A DNA stretch of 64,000 bases from Acanthochlamys bracteata (lineage: Eukaryota; Streptophyta; Magnoliopsida; Pandanales; Velloziaceae), in the NCBI GenBank assembly GCA_019914995.1, contig CM034129.1, forward strand, positions 3,547,725 through 3,611,724, in the 5' to 3' direction. How positions within the stretch are numbered: the first letter of the stretch is position 1; each line of letters starts with the position of its first letter. Below the pieces are notes generated by a model that was given only the letters and a program-made list of their open reading frames with translations, did not search any database and was not told the DNA's origin. Below, piece by piece: positions 1-10,026 of this stretch. A program made the position numbers and the translations under genes.

Positions 1-1832
1 AATAACAACAGTGGCGGCTCAAAAAGTAGAAAGATTGTTATTAATAGAAAGTTACAAGTAAATTTAATTGCTCTTACCTGAATGCTTCACAAAGGCAGAT
101 GGAATCATCCAAATATAGTTTGTCAACCACAGCATCAATAAGACCATTTGTAGAAGATATTTTCCCACTCAAAGATTCATGGCAAGCTAGATTCCCAATA
201 ATTCCAAGGCAAATTTCCTGAAAGAAATAGAATAATGAAAAAATATAAAATATGACTAAATGATTTACGAATTGATTTGTTCTAAATGAAAATCTATTGT
301 CAAACAACTTGTTTGTAACTTCCATAACATGATGAATAATAGGGTATGAAGTGCTTACTGTAACTCGAGAAGAAGTGGAGACCTGGAGATTGGCTACAAG
401 CAGTTCAAGTAGGTAATTGTCCACCTACATATAACACATCACCAACATTATACAAAATAATTGACAATCGCATCAACAGACCAAAATATGCCCATGTTCT
501 ACATTGAGCACTTACGGATGCCAATGATATGACGTCAAGCATATCTGAACTGCTCAATGAGAGCTTTCTTGATGGTAAAAAATATTCACCGATGAATTCT
601 AATACCATAATTACTAAAAAAGAAAGTCTAATACCATAAATTCTGCGAGAGTTTTGTTTGCAGCAAGGTCCCACAGTACACAGCCAGAGTCTTCCCAAGG
701 GTCACTGAGCACATCATCTTTATCTCCATTCACAGATTTATCTTCAGTCTCATGACTTGCTCCATTCACAGTGGTCGCTGACTGTTCTCCTTCTGTGGGC
801 TTGTGCTCAACATCATGCTTGCAGTTATCTTGCACATTTTTGTTGGGATCCTCATCAGCTTCATCAACCCTACATGTACATGTATTCTCCCAATTAATAT
901 AATTCAGATTGAAGACCGCAAGACTATGGTGACAATTCACCTTACCTAGCATCATTTGGTACAAGTCGTCGTATCAATGAAATGATATAGCTTGGATCAA
1001 CTGTTGTTGGTAAGTCAGATAACTGCAACAAATAGATGATTTACATTATGAATTTGCTTGAATGTAATATCACTCAAAAATAATTGACAAGGTTTACAGA
1101 AACATTTTCCTTACACCGATGCAGCAAAAACAAAGAGCACATAGACTATCATGAAATTCGTAGAAAGGGAACCGAAGGCACACCAAAAAGGAGGTGAAAA
1201 ATGAAGTAATAAATATAGCAAGACAAAGATATAGCAATACAAGAAAATCTGATATAAGAAATGTTTTAACTTTTATTATGCAGAATGTGTTACATTTTAT
1301 CAGTCACTTTTATTACTATCCATTATTGTTTATGGTAGAGGACATCTATTTTGTAGCAGAAGTAATTTGATTTCCCACAAGGTAATTACACAACAAATAT
1401 ATACCAAAACTACTCGCTCTAGAGTACAAATGTCACATGGAAACAAAAAAGGCTAGAACTTTCCTCCACAAGAACTGTTAGTTCTCGCTCCCTGTCTAAA
1501 GAAAAACAAACACCAAATAAGAAAATTCAGAAACATAATTCATTGAGCCAAACATTTTATAATAACAACTAGAAATCAAGACAAACACATATAAGTATCC
1601 TGTCAGTAATCTGTAAATGAGTACGAGACTCTTCAGCTCAATGTCATCTCAGCTACTTCTATGAACCACACAAACTTAAAAGAATAGCGAAGCTTGCCTC
1701 AGTAGAAGACTGTGGGGCTAGAGGCAGATGCGATGGTGCAGATTCTTCTTCTTTTTCTTCTTCTTCGAAATCTTCTTCTTCTAATCCCTGTTCCCTCACT
1801 TCTCCGTTCTTTTCTTGAGAAGCTTTATCCAT
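1..1832 (-). CDS. SAAL1-like armadillo-repeat protein, N-terminal part
   Basis: Five coding exons join with consistent phase: 1698-1832, 946-1022, 635-869, 359-424 and 78-217, giving about 217 residues before the gene leaves the window. The product starts MDKASQEKNG, has a Glu/Asp-rich stretch, then SAPSHLPLAPQSSTE, TTVDPSYIISLIRRLVP, an acidic linker, DPWEDSGCVLWDLAANKTLAEF and EICLGIIGNLACHESL. These blocks are what I recall of plant homologues of serum amyloid A-like 1 (SAAL1), an armadillo-type helical repeat protein. Its plant role is not established. The start at 1832 is preferred because the family begins just before the acidic stretch; the in-frame ATG at 1847 would add five residues. 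Intron 1 (1023-1697) appears to use a GC donor (GAG|GCAAGC). The gene is divergent from RMI2. The C-terminal half is missing only because the window ends. Confidence 0.85.
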
Positions 1833-2095
1833 AGAAAAATGAAACAAATCCGCAATTCCAAAATTCTTACAGCAAATTTGAAACTTTTTTCTCTCCTAGA
1901 AGCAAAAAAGAGTCGGACCTTTTCCTCCTCTACTTCTCTCTCGCCGGAACACCGAGGGCAACTCGGTACTTCAACATAAAAGCCCGGCTGGGCCTTACTG
2001 GATTTGAACCAGGCCCGTTAGGAATAACAGAACATTCTTGAATGCTAGTTTGAATTGTTTGCGAACCATTTCTGTTGGGTCTCTCGAAGTCCGCA
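1833..2095. promoter_or_regulatory. Shared promoter between SAAL1-like gene and RMI2
   Basis: Only 263 bp separate the two divergent start codons, so both 5' UTRs and both core promoters must lie here. The right part includes an imperfect inverted motif around 1980-2020 (gcccggctgggcc and ccaggcccg). I see no convincing TATA box in the expected position for either gene, which suits constitutively expressed housekeeping genes. This is inference from spacing only. Confidence 0.5.
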
Positions 2096-3823
2096 ATGGA
2101 TTACGACCTCGCAGCACTGAAGCTTTTCTGCAGGCAGATGAAGGCTGCAGAGACCACTGATAGCCATCCTAACGCAATGTCTCTCTTCGGCATTCTATTC
2201 CAACGCGCTTGGCTCCAGGTAATTCGAAATTAGATTCATACGGTTGGTTTTTGTTTTGAGCAAGTTTTCTGTAAATTTATTTGGTTAATTGATTCGTAAT
2301 AGCTCTGTAGGGTGTTTTGATTGCTGAGTCTGGTAATGGCCGGTTTGTTCTCGATGACGGCACCGGCGTTGTTGATCTCTTGATTAATCCTGAGTTCCTG
2401 CCTCACCAGTGGAAGATTGGTGAGAGATTTTAGTTTTCAAAAACAAAAAAAAATAAAGTATAATAGATAAAGACAAAGAGAGAAGAGAAAATAAAACAAA
2501 ATTTCTGTTTCTCCAAAACTATTAACTATGATTTTGGTTTGTAAGAATGTTTTGAAAGTAAAGATTGGTTTTGGTAGGAATGTATGTGATGGTTGTTGGG
2601 CAGTACGCAAATTCAGCTGCTGGAGATTGCCCTTTGATCAAGGTAGGTTGTAAACTTTCTATCTTGTATTTTTGTTGAGAATTTTTGTGAATAGCTTCTT
2701 TGCTGGGATGCTAAAGTTTGGATTTGTATGATTTTGGGGTGTGCTATAATTTTAAGTTGCAACACTGAATATATTGTGTTGTAGTGTTAGCAAAAGGAGG
2801 TGTTGAATATGCCCATGCAAGAGCTCCTTCAACTAGTTTAATTTATGACCAACGGGCATTTCTAGTTTTCCTGGTGATTCCATGAAATGAAATCACATAA
2901 TAGAATCCTGATACCATACAAGCCTGTTTGGTGTCTAGTGACTAGTGACATTTGCCAAAGAATGGATCCAGGTAGATTACTGTTACTTGCTTTCCATAGA
3001 ATACTTTTAACAACCATGATAAATGTGCTTTAACAGTGTCCCTTACTCACTAATGAAACACTACAGAAGCAAGCAACTATTAACCTTGAACCCACAAGAA
3101 CATTGCTGAATTTTAATTTAGAGAATTTCTTCAGAATACCTGAGGCTCTCAGCAATTCGGTCTAGATTATCCGGGCCTTTTGATCTCCTAGATGTATCAT
3201 TTCTGTAGTGTGTTTTGACCTTTAAGACAGCACTTGCCTTAAGGATATTGATACCCTATTGTTATACCATATGTTTTAGGTTTTTCTCCTCTTATAACTT
3301 TATCTGGTCTTATATTTTTAGCTTGATCAAGATAAGTGTAAGTTATGATGTGTAACATGTGGGTACAGTGACCAAACAGTTGATTGTGCGCATTTGTGAA
3401 TGGTATGATTCTGTAATAAATAATTATGGTGCGTAGGAACTTACTGATAAATGGTGATCATGGAAGAGAAATTTACTCTTTGGACAAAAGGAACTTTCTT
3501 GTATATCAATTGAGTTGAGTTTCAAAAGTCACTTATTCATAGCTTTTGTTCCAACACCGAAGTGTCACTAGTTGATGTTTATCCAATTTCATGAATTTTA
3601 AAATTGAAGCAGTAGTCGATGTTTCTTTTACACCATAACCAGTGTGAAAGCCCTTTTTCTTTTTTTCCAAAGAAGAGTTTATAGTTGCTCATACACTTTA
3701 ATTCATCACTACTTTCTTATCGTGTAGGTTCACAAAATTGTTGATCTCTCAGCAAACCCAGACCGAGAAGCTATGTGGTTTCTTGAAGTCATTGAGGCTT
3801 ACAACTTGTTCTATCGGCCTTAA
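2096..3823 (+). CDS. RMI2: RecQ-mediated genome instability protein 2 (RMI2)
   Basis: Four exons (2096-2218, 2311-2419, 2578-2642, 3728-3823) encode 130 residues. The protein begins MDYDLAALKLFC and contains FGILFQRAWLQGV, then RFVLDDGTGVVDLL, GMYVMVVGQY and the ending EAMWFLEVIEAYNLFYRP. This is the single OB-fold protein RMI2, a subunit of the RTR complex (RecQ helicase, TOP3alpha, RMI1, RMI2) that dissolves recombination intermediates in the nucleus. Length and order of blocks agree with the plant family. All junctions are GT-AG and phases match. Intron 3 (2643-3727) is about 1.1 kb, long for such a small gene. The gene is head-to-head with the SAAL1-like gene. Confidence 0.93.
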
Positions 3824-5639
3824 CTTGGACAGCAGCTAGTTTTGTTGCTTATACTTACCAATGTGTTAAAGGTTTTCAGCTAGTCTAAAACTGACATGTA
3901 GTTATGGTTGTGTTTGTCCCCTATTTGGAAGAAGCTACTGGAAGGTCCTTCTATAACCACCTACAACATATATACTTTAAAGCTTCTGGATTGCTGAAGT
4001 GAAACCTTGGAAATGTATCCACCGTGGCAATAGCCATTACACTACATTGAAGCTTTAAAGTATATATAAAAAAAGAACAGACCATTGTTGTGTTAGGAAT
4101 ACAAACATGTGACTTCGGCTTAAAAAGCTTCCAAGTTATTTTATCTATTTTAGTTATCTTTTTATTTTTATAGAACTTATTATGAGATTTCTGAATTTAC
4201 TTTCAGAAAAGTAATAGAACTCATTTGAGCACACACATCAGGCTGAGTTTCGTGTAGTTGTTTGCTCATTTGCTGAATGAAATTTACTTACGTCGCAATC
4301 TAATGCCTGCCTACTACATGAGCATGATGAGCTACTACCTTCAAATGTTTCTCCAATGCCAGCTTCGCCAACCTCCGGTTGCCATTGCTGACGTGTCTCT
4401 TGATCGCCATGGCCAGAAACAAACTCTGCAATGAATCTCCAAAAGCTGGAGATATTTGCAGAAGTTTCTTTCTACCGTCCGAGTCCGAGTTCTTCCCAAG
4501 TTCGATCCAAGTTTCATAACAATCTAATCGGTGTAAAATTTGCAAATTAGGTCCACATATTAATTTTGCATAAATTATATTAATTTTGCATAAATTATAT
4601 TAATTTTGCATAAATTGTGTAAGCTGATTAGTATAACATTTGCAGTAGAACTAAGTTTTAACTTTTAAGACAATAATAATATTTACATAAAGAAACGTTT
4701 TATCATTTAGGCTTCTTTAAAACAATGACCTCCGCGCGTTGTCACCCACTCTCCTCTCCTCCAATTAACGATAAATTTCACGAAAAGAAAATATTTGAAG
4801 AACAAATTATTCAAAATTTTTCGATAAAATTGAAGGATAGAATTGAAATCTTCGTAGTTCTAGAGTATCATCTTCTTGATTATGGATTCAAACAAAGAGA
4901 GAATTTTATCGGATTTTCGACTGTTTCTGTTGTTGTTTTAAGGAGATGCGCTGAAGCTTACTGCAGAAAATTTTTAGTGAAGGATTTGTTTACTATCTAT
5001 CAAATTTAATGTTTTTATTATTTTTATATAAAATAAATCAGTTCTGACTTCTGAGAGGTTTAATCAAAAATTTATTTTATAAAATTTATTTTTAATACAA
5101 AATAAAATAAAATATTACTTTTTATTAATATATGCTTTTAAAATTTTAAATTTACTTTAAAAAAAGGAGTTTATATTAAAATAAACACACTCGAAAAATG
5201 GCGATAATTTTTCGACCTGCCTCAATTCTTATCGAATCGGAGCTCCGATGTAAATTGTTCTTGGATCTTGTCGAATACTACTTGTGTTAGATATGATGGA
5301 GTTAGAAGAAATCCAGGGGCTTTTCTACAGGGCTTGTTTCTCCGGGGATATCATCGTTCAGCGGAGGGCCGAAAATCTTATGCTAGGGAAAACAGGCGGG
5401 AGAAGTTTTTTCATATCTTATCAGAAAATTTCCTTTATTTAATGAAAGAAATGGTGGCAGTATTAAGTGTAGTATCAAAATCCGCTACTGGTAGCTATTT
5501 TTTTCACCTATTTTTTCCATTTTGTCTTCAAACTTGCTACTTATCCAACAACATGATGTTTTTATGCTTCGTCACTCTGCTTATACTTCTCTAACTGAAA
5601 TTAGACTACTATATCCTGGGCTGTAGGTGGCTGCATTAC
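3824..5639. other. Intergenic region between RMI2 and the GINT1-like pseudogene
   Basis: Probable 3' UTR of RMI2 (to about 4150), then AT-rich DNA. The stretch 4300-4545 is open on the minus strand (81 codons, with GNRRLAKLALEKHLKVVA) and 4725-5009 on the plus strand; I recognise neither and see no splice or family support. It holds a short 20-bp tandem repeat (4561-4620) and, around 5020-5200, an AT-rich segment ending in ataaacacactcg that resembles the right end of the MITE-like element at 55156-55397. Confidence 0.5.
4561..4620. repeat. Tandem repeat, 20-bp unit x 3
   Basis: The unit taattttgcataaattatat occurs three times head to tail; the first two copies are identical and the third ends in tgtgt instead of tatat. 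A partial unit may precede it. It lies in intergenic DNA downstream of RMI2. Confidence 0.95.
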
Positions 5640-7269
5640 TGAGGTTCTACTTTCTCTCAGGCTACGTTTATATCAGGCTGTGGATTTCCCTTTGAACTGG
5701 AAGCTAGATAAAGTCATATTGAAGAAGCCCATGATAGATTCGTTTATTATTAAGGAGTTTATTGGCTTTTTGGGTCAGTTTTTAGTGGTCTTGGAACCAT
5801 TAAGAATGGAGAGCTAGAAATCTGGTACAGCGGCTGTGGTACCCTGGAAACCTCACAAGCAAAAACCCTGCTTGTAATGCTGATAAGCGCTTAGGTGCAC
5901 GGAATACAGGGAGACCTTTTATCTATGAGGGCAAACTCTATCGAATAGGACAAGATTGTGGGGAAACCTATGGACGAGAAGTGAGTTTATTTAAAGTTGC
6001 AGTCTGACAACAGATAAATATGAAGAAGTTGAGGTCCCGCTTGATATTGAAAAGTCTACAAGAGGGCGAAATTCTTGGAATGGTGGATGTTGCCATCACC
6101 TGGATGTGCAACAGTACCATCTGGTCAATGGATTGGTGTAATGCATGGTGATAGAGTTCCATCAGGTGAATCAGTTCACAGACTGTTGCCAGCTTACACT
6201 GCCTTTGCTGCAGAATTTGTAGTTGTTGTAGTGTGTGGCATCTTGGTTGGTGCTATTGAGTTTTTATTGTACGTCTCAGTCGTTGCCTCCCCATCTCTGT
6301 CAAGCGCAGCGATGTTCTCCAGACAAGCGAGAGACACCATAGATTTTATTTAATAGTGAGTTGGTTTTTGATCAATATGAATAGGTTAATATCAACACTC
6401 CAGGGCAGATTTAAAACCTAATACCTGGGCAGGCCATGGAACCCTAGGTGCTATATTTATTGTTGGAGCCATACTTCTCTGTATAGGAATGCATTATGCC
6501 TATGGAGGCAATGGTGCAGAAGTAGCTTATTCTTTGAAGGGCCATTACTCTCAGTTTACAATGTTAACTGTGACATAAGATGCTTGACTCTGGACTTGAA
6601 GATGTATGTGAAACATTACTCAAGATGTTCTTCATTTAGAGAGATTGTAGTGGTGTGGAACAAGGAACAACCTCTGAACACAAGTGACTTTGTTGTGCCT
6701 GTAAGGGAGTAGAGGAACAGAACTCTTTGAATAACAGGTTTAAACCGGACCCCCTGATAAAGACAAGAGCTGTACTTGAGCTTGATGATGATATTATGAT
6801 GACATGTGATGATGTAGAAAGGGGCTTTAAGAGTCTGGCAAGAGAATCCAGATATAATTGTCGGCTTCTACCCACGTCTTGCTGAAAGGAGCATATTGCA
6901 GTACCGTGATGAGAAGTATGCTAGATCTCGAAAAGGTTACAACATGATTCTCACGAGAGCTGCACTTTTAGATGCTAAGTTGGCATTTGATAGATACCGC
7001 AGTGCCTGGCAAAGGAGGAGAGGGAGTTTGTAGACAAGAAGTTTAACTGCAAGGATGTTCTTCTGAATTTTCAATGCAAGATCACCTAGGAGGACGGTGA
7101 ATTATGTGAAGCCTTCCTGGGCTATGGATACCTCGAAGGCCATCAGCCATAGCACACAGGAACATTATCATGTACGCAATGATTGCCTTGCAAGATTATG
7201 AGAGCTCTATGGAAATTTGGCTGCAAACAAGTAGCTCTTTGGACCCGGACAGATGGCTGGGATGTATAG
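5640..7269 (+). pseudogene. Decayed intronless copy of a GINT1-type (GT64 domain) glycosyltransferase
   Basis: Protein-like blocks follow in family order on the plus strand but in shifting frames with many stops: RLRLYQAVDFPLNWKLDKV (about 5,660-5,720), GTIKNGELEIWYSG, GRPFIYEGKLYRIGQDCGE (about 5,910-5,970), SGQWIGVMHGDRVPSGESV (about 6,110-6,180), YAYGGNGAEVAYSLKGHY (about 6,500-6,550), KMYVKHYSRCSS, then the GT64 blocks TRAVLELDDDIMMTCDDV (about 6,760-6,820), VGFYPRLAE, EKYARSRKGYNMILT and VKPSWAMDTSK, ending TDGWDV and stop at 7269. This matches glucosamine inositolphosphorylceramide transferase (GINT1-type), a Golgi enzyme with an N-terminal beta-propeller-like domain and a C-terminal GT64 domain. 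The N-terminal membrane region is not recognisable. No intron is visible over 1.6 kb, which suggests, but does not prove, a retrocopy; the intron content of the parent is unknown to me. Confidence 0.88.
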
Positions 7270-7708
7270 CATAGCAGAAAAGCCTAAGTTTTGCATTGTA
7301 GGCATTTTCTCAATCGTAGTCTTATCAGGATATGTCTAACTTGTAGTGGTGTAAGAAATTTTCTAGTTTAGCCAGAAGTAGGCGGGCTGCAGCATCTGCC
7401 TCACGTGTGTATAATTTTATTCCATCTCCTTTTCTAGATCCTGCAGGCTTATTTCTTTGTAAAGTAGCAAAAGTTTTAGAATTTTAATCTTGATGTACAC
7501 AAACTATTTGGAACTGTTTAAATATTTTGGACGTTTACAGGCATCACATGACATGATTGCGTTATGATTCTTACGAATTCACAAGACCTGTTTCTTTGTT
7601 TGGACTATCAGTGACCTTGGACTCATGGTCGGGCAGAACTGGAGAAGCTTATAACAGATTGTTAGATATTGGTTATCAGTTTTTAAGCGGAAAAAAGGCA
7701 GATACTGT
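7270..7708. other. Spacer between pseudogene stop and PPR gene stop
   Basis: About 440 bp without a gene. It is expected to hold the 3' UTR of the PPR gene on the minus strand and possibly the decayed 3' UTR of the GINT1-like copy. I see nothing else in it. Confidence 0.5.
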
Positions 7709-9652
7709 TCACCAGTAATCCATGCAAGAGCAAGACCCTTCTTTAAAACAGTGAAATCGACTTCGATCCCTCAGGACAATTTCCCTTCTGTACACTTTCG
7801 AGATCAACTTCATAACTGTGTGGCAATCGCGACACACTCTTAAATTCTTCATAATTCTGATGACCTTCTCCTGAGATAGTCTTGCAATCCCAAATGCTAC
7901 AGCAAGCTTCTCACTGTGCCTCAAAACTGCGTCATGCTTCTCTTCCTCCTCAATGTCATGCAATACACTCACCAAGTCAGGAATATAACCTTCAGTTCGT
8001 AACCTTGACATGATCTCATCCAATTTCTGATGAGCCTCCTCTCTCACAACACTCTTATCATCATTTGCAACAAATCCGTAAATAACCTTATCGACTTCAA
8101 TCGAACTCCAACCTGGAGACTTCATTAGACTTCCTTCAGTCATAATTTGCCTTACATCTGTGACATCCTTCCACTTTCGAGCCACTGCATAGATATTTGA
8201 CAGTAAAATGAAGTCACCAGAATCACAGGGATCAAGGTTAGAGAGCTTGCTCCTGACAAGTTCTGCAAGAGAAACGTTTCCGTGGATGCTGCAAGCCCCC
8301 AGAAGAATCCTCCAGATGATGGAATTGGGTTGCAATGGCATTTGGTTCACGAACTCGTAGGCCTTCTCCAGCAATCCTGCTCTTCCATACAGATCAACCA
8401 TGCAACCGTAATGTTCGATAGTTGGCTCAATGCAGTACTTCTCCTTCATCCAATTAAAACATTCCTGCCCTGTGTCTATCAAACCTGCATGGCTGCAGGC
8501 ATAGAGCACTGATATGAATGTGATGGCATCAGGCTCTATTCCTTGCTCCTCCATCTTAGTAAAAAGCTTGATTACCTCTTGTCCATGGCCATGCATTGCT
8601 AAAGCAGCAATCATCGTAGTCCAAGACACTAAAGTCTTATTGTTTATCTCCCAATCAAAGACGTGCTTAGCCATAGCTATATTCCCACACCTAGCATACA
8701 TGTCGAGAAGTGCATTACTCACGGCGACGATGCCATCAAACCCTGCCTTTTCCACATGTGCGTGCAAAGCCCTCCCTGATTCATAAGCCCCGGACTGGCC
8801 ACAAGCCGAGAATATTCCAGTCAAGCTCACCTCATTTGGCACAAGCTGATCCCTAAGCGATTCACGGAAAAGCCTGAAAGCTTCACCAAAGTATCCATTG
8901 CTTGCGTAGCCAACAATCATCGTGCTCCAGGAAACTGAATCCTTCTTCAGCATCGAAGAGAACAACGCCTGTGCTTTATCCATCTCCCCACCTTTCGAAT
9001 ACCCAGCAAGCAAGAGATTCCAGGACGTGATATTCCTAACCGGCATTTGATCGAACAACTCCTGTGCATAATCTATATCATCAGAGCGAAAGCAAGCAGT
9101 GACCGCAGCATTCCAGGCAACAACATTCGGTTCAGTAATTTCTTCGAACGCCTGTAACGCAGCTGCACGGCAGCAACATTCACCGTAGAAACTCACAAGC
9201 GTTGTGGCAACAAAAATATGTGTAGGTGTAAACCCACGGATGAAGGATTGCGCGTGCACTTGCACGCCAGCAAAGAAATCACGGGAGTTTGCTGCAGCTT
9301 TAAGAAGGAAAGCAAAAGAAAAACTATCAGGAAACACGTAAGAATCACAAAGGAGCATTATAGAATACAAATTGAATGAATTCAGAGAGGTTGATGAAAG
9401 AGAGTGGGCACGAATGAGAGCGTTGAAGATGAACGTGTCCGGCGGGAAACGGAGGAATGAGAAGAAACGGAGAGCATGGGAAAGAGAAGAAGGGAGAGCT
9501 GTGGAGGGAAGGAGAAGGAGTTGGCCGACGATTAAGGGATCGGCATCAAAGCCGGACTTGGATACGACGGCGATGAGTTGGTTGAGATGGGAAAGAGTCT
9601 TGCAGTTGTTCCTGAGAAGGGAGAGAAGTGAGGAGCGGCTGATGATGTTCAT
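7709..9652 (-). CDS. Pentatricopeptide repeat protein, PLS class with E and DYW domains
   Basis: A single uninterrupted exon of 647 codons, as usual for this family. The N-terminus (MNIISRSSLLSLL, then KTLSHLNQLIAVV) is the usual leader plus first degenerate repeat. Tandem PPR motifs run from about residue 65 to 480, for example VVAWNAAVTACFR, ITSWNLLLAGYSKGG, SVSWSTMIVGYASNG and ALLDMYARCGNIAMA. E motifs and a complete DYW domain follow, with the zinc-binding and catalytic HSEKLAVAFG signature, CRDCHTVMK, and the terminal triplet DYW before the TGA. DYW proteins act in mitochondria or plastids as site-specific C-to-U RNA editing factors; this domain keeps the residues needed for deamination. 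From memory it most resembles Arabidopsis At1g74630. Target site and organelle cannot be read from sequence alone. Convergent with the GINT1-like relic upstream. Confidence 0.92.
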   Translation of the reverse strand: MNIISRSSLLSLLRNNCKTLSHLNQLIAVVSKSGFDADPLIVGQLLLLPSTALPSSLSHALRFFSFLRFPPDTFIFNALIRAHSLSSTSLNSFNLYSIMLLCDSYVFPDSFSFAFLLKAAANSRDFFAGVQVHAQSFIRGFTPTHIFVATTLVSFYGECCCRAAALQAFEEITEPNVVAWNAAVTACFRSDDIDYAQELFDQMPVRNITSWNLLLAGYSKGGEMDKAQALFSSMLKKDSVSWSTMIVGYASNGYFGEAFRLFRESLRDQLVPNEVSLTGIFSACGQSGAYESGRALHAHVEKAGFDGIVAVSNALLDMYARCGNIAMAKHVFDWEINNKTLVSWTTMIAALAMHGHGQEVIKLFTKMEEQGIEPDAITFISVLYACSHAGLIDTGQECFNWMKEKYCIEPTIEHYGCMVDLYGRAGLLEKAYEFVNQMPLQPNSIIWRILLGACSIHGNVSLAELVRSKLSNLDPCDSGDFILLSNIYAVARKWKDVTDVRQIMTEGSLMKSPGWSSIEVDKVIYGFVANDDKSVVREEAHQKLDEIMSRLRTEGYIPDLVSVLHDIEEEEKHDAVLRHSEKLAVAFGIARLSQEKVIRIMKNLRVCRDCHTVMKLISKVYRREIVLRDRSRFHCFKEGSCSCMDYW

Positions 9653-10026
9653 TTTGCGGGATTGGACTTTGATTTGAAAAAGTAGTTACAGGTAGTTAAG
9701 ATTATATATGGGGTCTTTTGAAAGATTTGTTGAAAATCAAAATTTAGAACTTATAACGTCAGACATTCTTTCAGAAAACATTCATAAAATGCATAAACAA
9801 CATGAACACTTTTTCGCAGAAGGTAAAGCATCCGTCATGCAATAGGCAAAAAATAACCTTTACAATTAATGAGCATGCCAAAGATGGCTCATACAGTTTT
9901 GAGATTTAGTCCAATAGTAAAACCCCTATATCCCTCAACTTGAAAAAAGATGAAGGGAAAATTGTACAATAGGAGGGAGGAAAAAACATAGCCTCCTCCT
10001 AAGGGAACAGAGAAAATAGTCTTTTG
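9653..10026. other. Spacer between PPR gene start and HPP gene stop
   Basis: Contains the PPR promoter and 5' UTR (9653 onward, with the TATA-like string ttatatatgg near 9,701-9,710) and the 3' UTR of the HPP-family gene. Both genes are on the minus strand. No further coding signal seen. Confidence 0.5.

Noticed and set aside
1998..2025. tRNA-like arm (gatttgaaccaggcccg)
   Set aside because: Resembles a T-arm on inspection but has no acceptor, D or anticodon arm around it on either strand.
4300..4545. Minus-strand open stretch of 81 codons ending HAHVVGRH
   Set aside because: Looks faintly protein-like, but I could match it to no family and found no neighbouring exon; left as unassigned intergenic DNA.
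4725..5009. Plus-strand open stretch of 94 codons
   Set aside because: No domain and AT-rich codon use; not continuous with the GINT1-like blocks that begin at about 5,640.
5268..5594. Plus-strand open stretch of 108 codons upstream of the GINT1-like relic
   Set aside because: Position suggested it might be the N-terminus of the relic, but no block matched the family, so the relic was started at 5,640.
8282..8786. Plus-strand open stretches of 76 and 90 codons inside the PPR gene
   Set aside because: They are antisense shadows of the strongly supported PPR-DYW reading frame.
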